Shown here: positions 7,336 to 13,633 of the stretch, in pieces
How positions within the stretch are numbered: position 1 is the stretch's first letter
How the letters are laid out: every line of letters begins with the position of its first letter
DNA from: Xanthobacteraceae bacterium
Lineage (GTDB): Bacteria > Pseudomonadota > Alphaproteobacteria > Rhizobiales > Xanthobacteraceae
Reading direction: 5' to 3'
DNA: 13,845 nt
Assembly: GCA_025929595.1 (NCBI GenBank)
Contig: JAICQA010000034.1
Location: forward strand, 1-13,845
Notes under the pieces: generated by a model
The model's database searches: none
The model's input: only the letters and a program-made list of their open reading frames with translations
What the model was told of the DNA's origin: nothing
Made by a program: the position numbers and the translations under genes

Positions 7336-9036
7336 CGCCTCCGGCGGCGAATTTTGCGCGGAAGCGGTGCCGGCCGCCGGCCTTTCTACTTCAATATCGG
7401 ACGGGAAGACGATGATAAATTCAGCGCCGGGATCGAGCCGGTTGAAAGACAGGGCGCCGCCGAAGCGCCGCACGGTCGACGTGATAACCTTAAATCCCAG
7501 CGAAGCCGAGGAATCCGGAGCGAAGTCCGGCGGCAAGCCAACTCCCCCATCCCTCACCCGGAATTCGATGCCGTTCTTTACGCGCTTAAGGCTGACATAA
7601 ATCTTGCCCGGCTGGTCTTCCGGATAGGCGTATTTCAGCGCGTTGGTGATGAGCTCGTGCAGCAACACTGCAAGCGAGGTCGCCGTGCCGCCCGACACGA
7701 ACAGCGGCTCGGTATCGCAAACGATTCTCGACGCACCGTACGCATTCTCGCTCTCGTTGCAGATCATGCGCAGGAAATCGCCGAACTCGATCGGTCCGAC
7801 CGTCTCGGTGTTGTACAAGTGACGATAAACGGTGCCCATTGACAGCACCCGATCACGCGCATTCTTTAGCTGCTCGCGCGTCTCAACACTCTGCGCATGC
7901 CGGCTTTGCATGAGCAACAGGCTGGATAGAATCTGCAGACTGTTCATGACGCGATGCTGCAACTCGCGCAGCAGAAACTCCTTCTGCTCCAGCAATCCGT
8001 CCACGCGCGCCGACATGGCCGATAGCGCCTGGCTGAGATGCCCGAATTCCGAACTCCGGGACAAACGGGGAAATTGCGCTGTCGTGTCGCCCGCCTCGCG
8101 GCGCCGCGCCGTCTCCACCAGCGCAAGGATCGGCCGCTGCAACAACCATGCACCGGCAAGCGTCGCGCCGAGCAACGCGAGGAGAATCGCGATCAGCGCA
8201 AGAATCATGTTGCGCCACGCAATGTCCCAGAGATTTGCAAGCGCAACGTCGAGATCGACGCTGACCGCAACGAACAGTTCGTCGGGCGCTTCGTTGAGCC
8301 GAACCAGCGCTGTGATTTCGTCCGTGCCGGCGGGACGGCGCGTGATGAATGTCGGACCGTAACCTCTGCGGTAGCTGTCGAACGCCTCGCGTGTCGCCGC
8401 GCGGATGTCGTACTTTTCGGTCGGCGGAATCATGAAGACGACATTGCCTTCGCGGTCGAGTACGCTGAGACGGTGATTTTTTGGCCACGCGCGCTGCGCG
8501 AATTCGCGCGCCACGCGATCGGGGTTAAGTATCATCACGACAATGCCGTCGAAGCTGCCGTCCGGCGGCTTGTAAGGCATCGACACATGCAGGGACCGTT
8601 CTCCGGTCACGCGGCCGGTGGTCACGGTCCCGATCGTGAAGCGGCCGGTCTTCAGCGGCTCGGTGAAGTAAGCACGGTCCGTGACGTCAAGCGTCGGCGG
8701 AATGGGAATCGACGAGCAGTGAAAGCGTCCTGTTCGGTCGATCAGCGTCGCCTCCCGGTAAACGGTCAGCCCCTTCACGACGGCCGAGAAATGCGCGGCG
8801 CACTCGGCCTCGATCCCCGGCACCGATGGATGCTGCGTGATGGTTCGCATCAAATTCCGCGTACCCTGCATCAGCTGCGACAGCTCGGCCGACACAAGGC
8901 GCGCGGACGCGAGCGCGTCCTCCCCCGCTTGCCGCTCCAGCAACGTGCGCCATTCGAGCGTGTTGTACGCAACGAGCGCAAGCGGCGGCGCCGCGGCGAG
9001 CGCCACCAGAACAGTAAGGCGGGAGCGGATGCTCAC
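7318..9036 (-). CDS. HRXXN-type (HisKA_2) membrane sensor histidine kinase
   Basis: This 572-aa protein is an inner-membrane sensor kinase. TM1 is at ~7-25, followed by a periplasmic sensor of about 245 residues with the look of a PDC/Cache domain (VTDRAYFTEPLKTGRFTIG at 118-136), TM2 at ~277-299 and a HAMP-like linker (~300-350). The phospho-acceptor segment LRELQHRVMNSLQ carries H361 in the H-R-x-x-N arrangement. The ATPase domain has N box HELITNALKYA (460-470, N465) and DGGVG (496-500). HRXXN kinases are the typical inputs to PhyR/EcfG general stress signalling; Cache sensors bind small metabolites. The start is GTG 9036, with AGGAGG 8 nt upstream. That GTG overlaps the amidohydrolase stop (GTGA), implying translational coupling. 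A 25-residue Pro/Ala-rich tail follows the ATPase domain. Confidence 0.9.
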   Translation of the reverse strand: MSIRSRLTVLVALAAAPPLALVAYNTLEWRTLLERQAGEDALASARLVSAELSQLMQGTRNLMRTITQHPSVPGIEAECAAHFSAVVKGLTVYREATLIDRTGRFHCSSIPIPPTLDVTDRAYFTEPLKTGRFTIGTVTTGRVTGERSLHVSMPYKPPDGSFDGIVVMILNPDRVAREFAQRAWPKNHRLSVLDREGNVVFMIPPTEKYDIRAATREAFDSYRRGYGPTFITRRPAGTDEITALVRLNEAPDELFVAVSVDLDVALANLWDIAWRNMILALIAILLALLGATLAGAWLLQRPILALVETARRREAGDTTAQFPRLSRSSEFGHLSQALSAMSARVDGLLEQKEFLLRELQHRVMNSLQILSSLLLMQSRHAQSVETREQLKNARDRVLSMGTVYRHLYNTETVGPIEFGDFLRMICNESENAYGASRIVCDTEPLFVSGGTATSLAVLLHELITNALKYAYPEDQPGKIYVSLKRVKNGIEFRVRDGGVGLPPDFAPDSSASLGFKVITSTVRRFGGALSFNRLDPGAEFIIVFPSDIEVERPAAGTASAQNSPPEAGTKSA

Positions 9037-10400
9037 GCCGCCTGCCTCCTAGCTGCGCCGAAGTCCGAAAGGATGCGCTCGGCCGAACGTCGCAGCATCG
9101 TCTTCTTGCCGGCGAGCCCTTCCACCAGCAACCGGCCATCGCGCTTCATCAGGGTGCCGGCGACCATAACCGTATCGACACTTGAAACGCCGCCCTGCGT
9201 CACGACCGACGACACCGGGTCGTGCATCGGGAATATCGTGAGATCATCTGCCCGCAGAAGAACAATGTCAGCCTGTTTGCCTGGCGTGAGGGAGCCGAGC
9301 CGATGCTCCTGGTGCAGCATTTTCGCGCCATTGACGGTCGCCCATTCCAGCGCCTCGCGGCAGGAGATGGAGACTTTTTCCGGCGCGGCGTTATGCGCCT
9401 TCCAGTGCTCGATATTGTCGAGATTGCGCTGCGCCTGCAGCGTCGAGCGCATACAGGCGAACATGTCGGCCCGGGCCGTCACCTCGACGTCGGTGCCGAT
9501 CGAGATCGGCGACTTCAACGCCCGCAATTTTCCGGTCAGCGGATCGCAGAAGCCCATTTGAAACTCCACGTCCGCCGTAACCGTATATTGGACGCCGGCG
9601 TTCGCCGTGATCTTCAACACGTTGTCACTGAGGTTGTTGCCGTGAACGACGTTGACCTTGGCGGACAGCAGTTTTTCCGCCGCAAGGCGCTCGAACCCGT
9701 CGGGAACCATGGCCGCGCCCCCGCCCACATGCATGCTCACGATAAGTCCGGTCTCCTTTGCGAGTTCCATGTCGCGGCGCGTCACGTCCCACACGGAATA
9801 AGTAGGGCCGAGAATGGCCAGCCCGAGGCTCAGGAGCCCGTCCTTATTCGCCAGGCGGCCTTTCATCAGCCGCTCCACCTCACCGCGCGGCATTGATTGC
9901 TCGCTGAAATGCTTCTCACCCGGCTTGGGGTTGGGTTTGGGCGAGCCGTGGAAGAAAGCCGCACGGATGCCCGACTCTTCGAGTCCGTCAATCGCCGCGT
10001 CGGTGTGCTCGGGCGTCGGGTTGTTGTGGCACCAGTCGACGATCGTCGTCGTCCCCGAATTGATGCTGGTCAGCGCGCCCATGAGGTTGGCGATATAGAT
10101 GTCCTCGGGCCGGAAATGGGTTGCGAGCCCGCGATGCATGTTCGCCATGTATTGCGGCACCGCCCAGTCGCCGCCGATGCCGCGCAGACCCGACTGCCAC
10201 GTGTGCAGATGCGCGTTGATCAAACCGGGGATCACGATCATGCCGGCCGCGTCGATCACTTCGGCGCCCGGCGGCGGGGCGATCTCGCGCGCCACCTCTA
10301 CGATCTTCTCGCCGTCGACCAACACGTCGCCGCGTTTCAGGTCGCGCAACCGCCTGTCCATGGTGACGACAGTTCCACCCTTGATCAGCACGCGCGTCAT
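9033..10400 (-). CDS. Metal-dependent amidohydrolase (TRZ/ATZ, SAH/cytosine-deaminase-like)
   Basis: This 455-aa protein is an amidohydrolase-superfamily enzyme with the usual small beta-sandwich ends around a TIM barrel. Predicted metal ligands are H64 and H66 (NAHLHTWQ), H224 (VSMHVGGG) and D304 (SIGTDVEV). H253 (VVHGNN) corresponds to the strand-6 histidine. The C-terminal GSLTPGKQADIVLL is typical of the TRZ/ATZ group, which deaminates or dechlorinates N-heterocycles. The glutamate normally three residues after the strand-5 histidine is absent (G227), so ordinary deaminase chemistry is doubtful. I chose ATG 10400 because GAGGAGG lies 5 nt upstream; a frame reaching 10553 has no such support. 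It is the first gene of a likely operon with the kinase (4-nt overlap). Substrate unknown. Confidence 0.88.
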   Translation of the reverse strand: MTRVLIKGGTVVTMDRRLRDLKRGDVLVDGEKIVEVAREIAPPPGAEVIDAAGMIVIPGLINAHLHTWQSGLRGIGGDWAVPQYMANMHRGLATHFRPEDIYIANLMGALTSINSGTTTIVDWCHNNPTPEHTDAAIDGLEESGIRAAFFHGSPKPNPKPGEKHFSEQSMPRGEVERLMKGRLANKDGLLSLGLAILGPTYSVWDVTRRDMELAKETGLIVSMHVGGGAAMVPDGFERLAAEKLLSAKVNVVHGNNLSDNVLKITANAGVQYTVTADVEFQMGFCDPLTGKLRALKSPISIGTDVEVTARADMFACMRSTLQAQRNLDNIEHWKAHNAAPEKVSISCREALEWATVNGAKMLHQEHRLGSLTPGKQADIVLLRADDLTIFPMHDPVSSVVTQGGVSSVDTVMVAGTLMKRDGRLLVEGLAGKKTMLRRSAERILSDFGAARRQAA

Positions 10401-10435
10401 GATCGCCTCCTCGTCCGAACGAAGGATTCGGAACC

Positions 10436-10464
10436 CGCATACAATCTCAGGTAATTCGAGGCAA
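10436..10464 (-). promoter_or_regulatory. Candidate sigma-70 promoter of the amidohydrolase-kinase operon
   Basis: On the minus strand TTGCCT (plus 10459-10464) and TATGCG (plus 10436-10441) are 17 bp apart. Transcription would start near 10430, about 30 nt before ATG 10400, leaving the GAGGAGG site in the leader. Each hexamer matches consensus at four of six positions, so it is plausible but unproven. Confidence 0.4.
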
Positions 10465-10504
10465 TTTTGCGAAGCGTTGTCGCGCAAGGTGAGGATTACG
10501 CGCT

Positions 10505-10625
10505 CCCCGGCCGAGCCGCGCAAAAGCGCGGCGAGAGCCGGGGTCCAGAGCAAGATTGCACGGCATCACTTTTGCTCTGGACCTCGGATCGGCCGCTTAC
10601 GCGGCCGTCCGGGAAACGTGCCGTG
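10505..10625. repeat. Complex palindromic intergenic element
   Basis: About 120 bp made almost wholly of inverted repeats: CCCCGGC/GCCGGGG (10505-10511, 10537-10543) enclosing CCGCGC-AAAA-GCGCGG (10516-10531); 12-bp arms GGTCCAGAGCAA/TTGCTCTGGACC (10542-10553, 10572-10583); CGGCCGC-TTAC-GCGGCCG (10590-10607), extendable by CGGA/TCCG; and CACGGCA/TGCCGTG (10559-10565, 10619-10625). No T-run follows in either direction, so it is not a classical terminator. It looks like a dispersed palindromic repeat of the rhizobial kind; copy number cannot be judged from one window. Confidence 0.6.
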
Positions 10626-10639
10626 AGTGGATGCTCGGG

Positions 10640-11149
10640 TCAGCTCGCGGCCTTCTGGTTCACGCCCTTGCGCTCCGCGACGGTCGTGAGCTTCTTGTCG
10701 GCTGCCTTTTCCTCGTTGAGGTTTGTGGTGAGAAGCCGAACCACTTCGTCGTGACCAAGCGCCTCCGCCCAGGCGATCAGCGTGCCGTAGCGTGTGATCT
10801 CATAATGCTCGACCGCTTGCGCCGCGGCGATGATGGCCGCGTCGAGCACTTCCTTGTCGGCGACATTGCCGGCGATCTCGTCGGCCTCCTTGATGATGCC
10901 GTCCATCGCGGGACAGTCGGTCGCCTTCGGCTTCTCGCCGAGCTTCTCGAACACCTGCTCGAGCCGCTCGACCTGCTTCTTCGTCTCTTCGAGGTGGTTC
11001 TTCAGACCGCCCGAAAGCTCGCGGTTGGTCACCTTCTCGATCATCTTCGGCAAATTCTTCAGGATCTGGTTCTCGGCATAGTAGATGTCTTGCAGCGTAT
11101 GGAGAAAGAGGTCGTCCATCGTCTTGATGTCTTTGGTGAAGAGGCCCAT
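10640..11149 (-). CDS. DUF892 ferritin-like stress protein (YciF/YciE family)
   Basis: The 169-aa product is an all-helical ferritin-like protein of the DUF892 family. It opens with MGLFTKDIKTMDDLFLHTLQ and the family signature DIYYAENQIL (E26). It continues with NHLEET (H52, E55), a third helix with KEADEI (E88) and VEHYEITRYG (E114, H115), whose Glu/His residues are suited to a di-metal site. Family members (about 165-170 aa) are induced by osmotic, oxidative or general stress, but their chemistry is not settled. I chose ATG 11149 because AAGGA lies about 6 nt upstream; a longer frame to 11230 lacks this. A perfect EcfG promoter stands about 75 bp upstream, placing it in the general-stress regulon. 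It is cytoplasmic, with no signal peptide. Confidence 0.92.
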   Translation of the reverse strand: MGLFTKDIKTMDDLFLHTLQDIYYAENQILKNLPKMIEKVTNRELSGGLKNHLEETKKQVERLEQVFEKLGEKPKATDCPAMDGIIKEADEIAGNVADKEVLDAAIIAAAQAVEHYEITRYGTLIAWAEALGHDEVVRLLTTNLNEEKAADKKLTTVAERKGVNQKAAS

Positions 11150-11228
11150 GGCGTATCCTTTCCTGTGCTTTGCATGATGAGCGCCGGTCGCGCGGAAGCT
11201 CGCGGCCGGTAGCGTCTCGCCTTGGGCC

Positions 11229-11254
11229 AACGGAGGAACAGAATGTCTTGTTCC
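11229..11254 (-). promoter_or_regulatory. EcfG-type general-stress promoter of the DUF892 gene
   Basis: On the minus strand GGAAC (plus 11250-11254) and CGTT (plus 11229-11232) are separated by 17 bp, a perfect consensus match. Predicted start near 11222 gives a ~72-nt leader before ATG 11149. The -35 lies in an inverted repeat GGAACA-N8-TGTTCC (11235-11254), which might also bind a regulator or form a hairpin in the upstream gene's transcript. Confidence 0.8.
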
Positions 11255-11277
11255 GCGTGAGACTTACGCGGCTGCGC

Positions 11278-11475
11278 CTATCCGCGCGGGTCGAGCTGAC
11301 TCTCGCTCGCCACCCGTTCGTGCTGTTCGCTGCTGCTTTTGATCCGGTATTGCTGCTCGCCCTGCTCCACCGGGAGAATTTTCATCACGGTGTAGCCCTG
11401 TCCCGAGCCCGGCCTCCCGACCGTGCCGGACGTGAAATCGACCCGGTCGCCGATACGATACTTCGTTTTCGTCAC
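11278..11475 (-). CDS. Small conserved hypothetical protein, 65 aa
   Basis: The start is GTG 11475, chosen because AGGAG lies 5 nt upstream. A frame open to 11709 exists, but its extra N-terminal part is Arg/Cys-rich and looks non-coding. The product begins MTKTKYRIGDRVDFTSGTVG and has YRIKSSSEQHERVASESQL near its end. Residues 5-45 look like a small beta-barrel of the KOW/SH3 type (short strands, Gly turns, basic). I recall similar 60-70 aa proteins of unknown function in Bradyrhizobium and relatives, with a YRIK...HERV core. It is tandem with the DUF892 gene but separated by a 128-bp spacer with its own promoter, so the two need not be co-transcribed. Confidence 0.74.
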   Translation of the reverse strand: MTKTKYRIGDRVDFTSGTVGRPGSGQGYTVMKILPVEQGEQQYRIKSSSEQHERVASESQLDPRG

Positions 11476-11557
11476 TGGAACTCCTGCTGCCCCGACAAGC
11501 ACGCGCCGGCGCCATTCTATCAATTTGGCAGCTAGATAGGAGATTTTTCCGCGCCCC

Positions 11558-11586
11558 TTGCGGCTGGCGAACGAAAAGACTATATG
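11558..11586 (+). promoter_or_regulatory. Candidate sigma-70 promoter of the cold-shock gene
   Basis: TTGCGG (11558-11563) and TATATG (11581-11586) are 17 bp apart. A start near 11593 would give a leader of roughly 137 nt before ATG 11730, in keeping with the long leaders known for cold-shock genes. The match is moderate (3/6 and 4/6). Confidence 0.35.
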
Positions 11587-11729
11587 AGGCCATCGAAGTT
11601 TCGGCCGAATGACTTGGCCCGCGCGCGTTTTCGCCCGCCCTGCTAACGACCTCCTCCTGGACATCGATGAACACCGGCACGCGCATCGCGCACGTGTCAT
11701 TACGCACACTTACCCAAAGGAAAGATCCC

Positions 11730-11939
11730 ATGAGCACGGGAACCGGGAAGTGGTTCAATTCGCAGAAGGGCTTCGGCTTCATTCAACCGGAGGACGGCGG
11801 CAAGGACGTATTCGTCCATATCAGCGCCGTCGAACGCGCCGGCCTTTATAATCTGAACGAAGGCCAGAAGGTTTCGTACGAAGTCGTACGCAGCCCGAAG
11901 AACGGCAAAGAGTCCGCAGAAAACCTCAGCGTCTCCTGA
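11730..11939 (+). CDS. cspA: Cold-shock domain protein (CspA family)
   Basis: The 69-aa product is a single cold-shock domain, a five-stranded beta-barrel that binds single-stranded RNA/DNA and melts RNA structure. It begins MSTGTGKWFNSQKGFGFIQP. RNP1 is KGFGFI (13-18) and RNP2 is VFVHIS (27-32), with the surface aromatics W8, F15, F17, F28 and H30 in place. Length is normal for the family. ATG 11730 has an AAAGGAAAG SD at good distance; an upstream in-frame ATG at 11667 would add 21 unrelated residues. It is probably transcribed alone, with a terminator 40-75 bp downstream. Alphaproteobacteria carry several paralogues, so cold induction of this copy is not certain. Confidence 0.95.
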   Translation: MSTGTGKWFNSQKGFGFIQPEDGGKDVFVHISAVERAGLYNLNEGQKVSYEVVRSPKNGKESAENLSVS

Positions 11940-11951
11940 CGCTGACCGTCG

Positions 11952-11973
11952 GGCCGGCAGCGAGCTGCCGGCC
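11952..11973 (+). repeat. Perfect hairpin after the cold-shock gene
   Basis: GGCCGGCAG (11952-11960), loop CGAG, CTGCCGGCC (11965-11973): a 9-bp GC-rich stem 12 bp past the stop codon. No U-run follows, so it may stabilise the 3' end or cause pausing rather than terminate by itself. Confidence 0.6.
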
Positions 11974-11981
11974 AGACAACG

Positions 11982-12021
11982 GCGCCCGACCACGGATGTA
12001 CTGGCGGGCGCTTTGTTCTTT
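11982..12021 (+). terminator. Rho-independent terminator of the cold-shock gene
   Basis: A 7-bp stem (GCGCCCG at 11982-11988 with CGGGCGC at 12005-12011) and a 16-nt loop are followed by TTTGTTCTTT. The loop is longer than usual, so termination may be partial or aided by the preceding hairpin. Confidence 0.6.
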
Positions 12022-12054
12022 CGGCTGTTCGCCGACCCGGCGTCAGCTCGCCTT

Positions 12055-12079
12055 GGAACCAATTGCCTCCTCTGGCGTT
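12055..12079 (+). promoter_or_regulatory. EcfG-type general-stress promoter of the 78-aa gene
   Basis: GGAAC (12055-12059) and CGTT (12076-12079) are separated by 16 bp, a perfect consensus match. Start near 12086 gives a ~25-nt leader holding the AGGAG site before ATG 12111. Confidence 0.8.
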
Positions 12080-12110
12080 GTGGTTCATCCCCCCGAATCA
12101 GGAGCACTGC

Positions 12111-12347
12111 ATGGCGTCGTCTAATCCGATGGACAAGGCCGCCGCCGCCTTCAAGAAGGAAGAACAACGCCGCGAAGGCGCGAAGAACATGGCCGAGTTT
12201 CAGGCTGCGCAGTTGGCCGAGCAGAAGAAGATCGAACGCCTCCGCGCCCTGCGCCTGGCGCACGAAGCGCAACAGGCTGAAATCGAAGCCGCAGCCCCCG
12301 CCGCAAAGCCAAAAGCCGCGGCAAAGAAGAAATCGACGGTATCTTAG
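12111..12347 (+). CDS. Small Ala/Lys-rich helical protein under EcfG control, 78 aa
   Basis: ATG 12111 has AGGAG 6-7 nt upstream. The product opens MASSNPMDKAAAAFKKEEQR. Residues 8-60 are predicted to form one long charged helix or coiled coil (runs such as KKEEQRREGAK and EQKKIERLRALRLAHEAQQ). A flexible tail follows, rich in Ala, Pro and Lys (AAPAAKPKAAAKKK), recalling histone-H1-like tails. There is no Cys, Trp or Tyr, no signal peptide and no membrane segment. Small proteins with this MDKAAAAFKKEEQRREGAKNMAE start are, as far as I recall, common and uncharacterised in Bradyrhizobium relatives. Function unknown. The EcfG promoter suggests a stress role, perhaps nucleic-acid or protein binding, which is inference from composition. 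Confidence 0.8.
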   Translation: MASSNPMDKAAAAFKKEEQRREGAKNMAEFQAAQLAEQKKIERLRALRLAHEAQQAEIEAAAPAAKPKAAAKKKSTVS

Positions 12348-12379
12348 AACCCTCCACGCCACGCTCCTTCCAGCGCAAG

Positions 12380-12395
12380 TCCTCGGCACCGAGGA
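12380..12395. repeat. Short perfect palindrome upstream of the solute-binding protein gene
   Basis: TCCTCGG-CA-CCGAGGA, 7-bp arms around a 2-bp centre, lies in the 115-bp spacer between the 78-aa gene and the solute-binding protein gene. No T-run follows, so an operator or an mRNA 3'-end structure are both possible. Confidence 0.35.
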
Positions 12396-12462
12396 TCGAC
12401 ATCCGCCTTCCCCGCCGGATACAGTCCCCGGCGTAATTGCATTGTAATTGAAGGGGAAACCG

Positions 12463-13449
12463 ATGTTCCGCCGCGCTGTGCTCCACTCCCTCGCTGCCGC
12501 CGCTCTCGGCGCTGTGCTGTCTTTGCCGGCAACGCTTCCGGCGGCGGCACAAGCCAAATATCCCGACCGGCCGGTCAAGATCGTCCTGCCGTTCGGCGCG
12601 GGCGGGGTCGCGGACGTGACGACGCGCCTGGTGGCGGACAAGCTGAGCGAAAAACTCGGACAGCGCTTCGTCGTCGAGAACATGCCGGGCGCCGGCGGCA
12701 TCACGGCCGCGCGCGCCGTGCAGCAGGCGCCAGCGGACGGTTACACGCTCGCGCTCTTCAGCAACGGCACCGCCGTCAGCGTCGGCCTGTTCAAGAGCCT
12801 GCCCTTCGACCCGGTCAAGGATTTCGCGCCGGTGTCGAGCATGGGCTATTTCGACCTGATCTTCGTGACCGCCGCCGACAGCCCGTACAAGACGCTGGCC
12901 GATTTCATCAAGGCCGCGAAGGCGAAGCCGGGCACGCTCAATCTCGGCACCATCGCTTCGGGCTCGACGCAAAATCTCGGTGCCGAGCTGTTCAAGACTT
13001 CGGCCGGCATCGACATCTTCATCGTCCCGTTCAAGACCTCCGGCGAGGTGTTGCTCGGCCTTCAACGCAACGACGTGCAACTGGCCGCCGAGTTCTACGC
13101 CGCCGCGCGCGGAAACCTGAATTCCAAGGCGATCGTCGCCGTCGGCACCTCGGGCCCGAAGCAGGCAGAGTATCTGCCGGGCGTACCGACGGTCGCGTCC
13201 ACCGTACCGGGTTTTGACGTCACCTCGTGGAACGCGATCTTCGCTCCGGCTGGAACGCCCGCCGACGTGGTCGCGACGCTGAACAAGGCGCTGAACGAAG
13301 TGCTCGCAGATCCGGAGATTCGCAAGAAGGCGCTCGAAATGGGCATCGACGCGCGTGGCAGCACGCCGGCGGAAATCCAGCAGCGCCTGAAGGACGACAT
13401 CGTGAAGTGGTCGAAGGTGATCGCGGACGCGAAGATCGAGAAACGGTAA
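12463..13449 (+). CDS. TTT/Bug-family periplasmic solute-binding protein
   Basis: The 328-aa product is a tripartite-tricarboxylate-transporter type (Bug) extracytoplasmic receptor of usual family length. It has a signal peptide (MFRR, then hydrophobic 7-27, cleavage near AAAQA at 28-31). The family opening YPDRPVKIVLPFGAGGVAD (33-51) and VENMPGAGG (72-80) form the ligand pocket. GTIASGST (162-169) and WNAIFAPAGTP (256-266) follow. ATG 12463 is chosen for the AAGGGG 6 nt upstream; a TTG five codons earlier is weaker. No TctA/TctB membrane genes lie nearby, so it is an orphan receptor, common in this family, which may work with a shared transporter or in sensing. The ligand, probably a small carboxylate or aromatic acid, cannot be told. 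Confidence 0.93.
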   Translation: MFRRAVLHSLAAAALGAVLSLPATLPAAAQAKYPDRPVKIVLPFGAGGVADVTTRLVADKLSEKLGQRFVVENMPGAGGITAARAVQQAPADGYTLALFSNGTAVSVGLFKSLPFDPVKDFAPVSSMGYFDLIFVTAADSPYKTLADFIKAAKAKPGTLNLGTIASGSTQNLGAELFKTSAGIDIFIVPFKTSGEVLLGLQRNDVQLAAEFYAAARGNLNSKAIVAVGTSGPKQAEYLPGVPTVASTVPGFDVTSWNAIFAPAGTPADVVATLNKALNEVLADPEIRKKALEMGIDARGSTPAEIQQRLKDDIVKWSKVIADAKIEKR

Positions 13450-13471
13450 GCACGCGCTCGACCTGAAAACG

Positions 13472-13505
13472 GGAGCCGGCGTCACCGCGCCGGCTCCTTA
13501 TTTGT
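13472..13505 (+). terminator. Rho-independent terminator of the solute-binding protein gene
   Basis: A 10-bp perfect stem (GGAGCCGGCG at 13472-13481, CGCCGGCTCC at 13488-13497) with a 6-nt loop is followed by TTATTTGT. It lies 22 bp past the stop codon. Confidence 0.88.
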
Positions 13506-13633
13506 CATTGCCGGGTTTGACCCGGCAATCCATACGGCCTCGGGGAATTGCTGCGGTCTATATGGATCACCGGGTCTCGCCGCGCCAAGTCGGCTCGCGT
13601 TGCTCGCCGGGCGCGACGGCCCGGTGATGACGA
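13503..13633. repeat. Nested palindromic intergenic repeat (rhizobial type)
   Basis: ATTGCCGGGT-TTG-ACCCGGCAAT (13507-13529) is a 10-bp hairpin. Its right arm with TCCATA (to 13534) pairs 12 of 14 bases with TATGGATCACCGGG (13561-13574). The outer GTCATTGCCGGG (13504-13515) pairs with CCCGGTGATGAC (13620-13631) with two mismatches. The motif of a CCGGG hairpin next to a TGGAT box and ending in ATGACG resembles the very abundant palindromic repeats of Bradyrhizobium and other rhizobia; family membership is from memory. Confidence 0.7.

Noticed and set aside
6646..7842. 398-codon plus-strand open frame across the receiver gene and kinase end
   Set aside because: It runs antisense to conserved receiver and kinase motifs and across an intergenic spacer; Arg-rich composition with no SD.
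8038..9561. 507-codon plus-strand open frame opposite kinase and amidohydrolase
   Set aside because: Long only because of high GC; it is antisense to two strongly supported genes and the product shows no recognisable motif.
11235..11260. GGAAC on the plus strand at 11235 as a second EcfG promoter facing right
   Set aside because: The bases 16-17 nt downstream are not CGTT, and no plus-strand gene follows closely.
11700..13485. Two long minus-strand open frames opposite the cold-shock, 78-aa and solute-binding genes
   Set aside because: Both are antisense to well-supported genes, cross terminators, and encode Arg-rich low-complexity protein.
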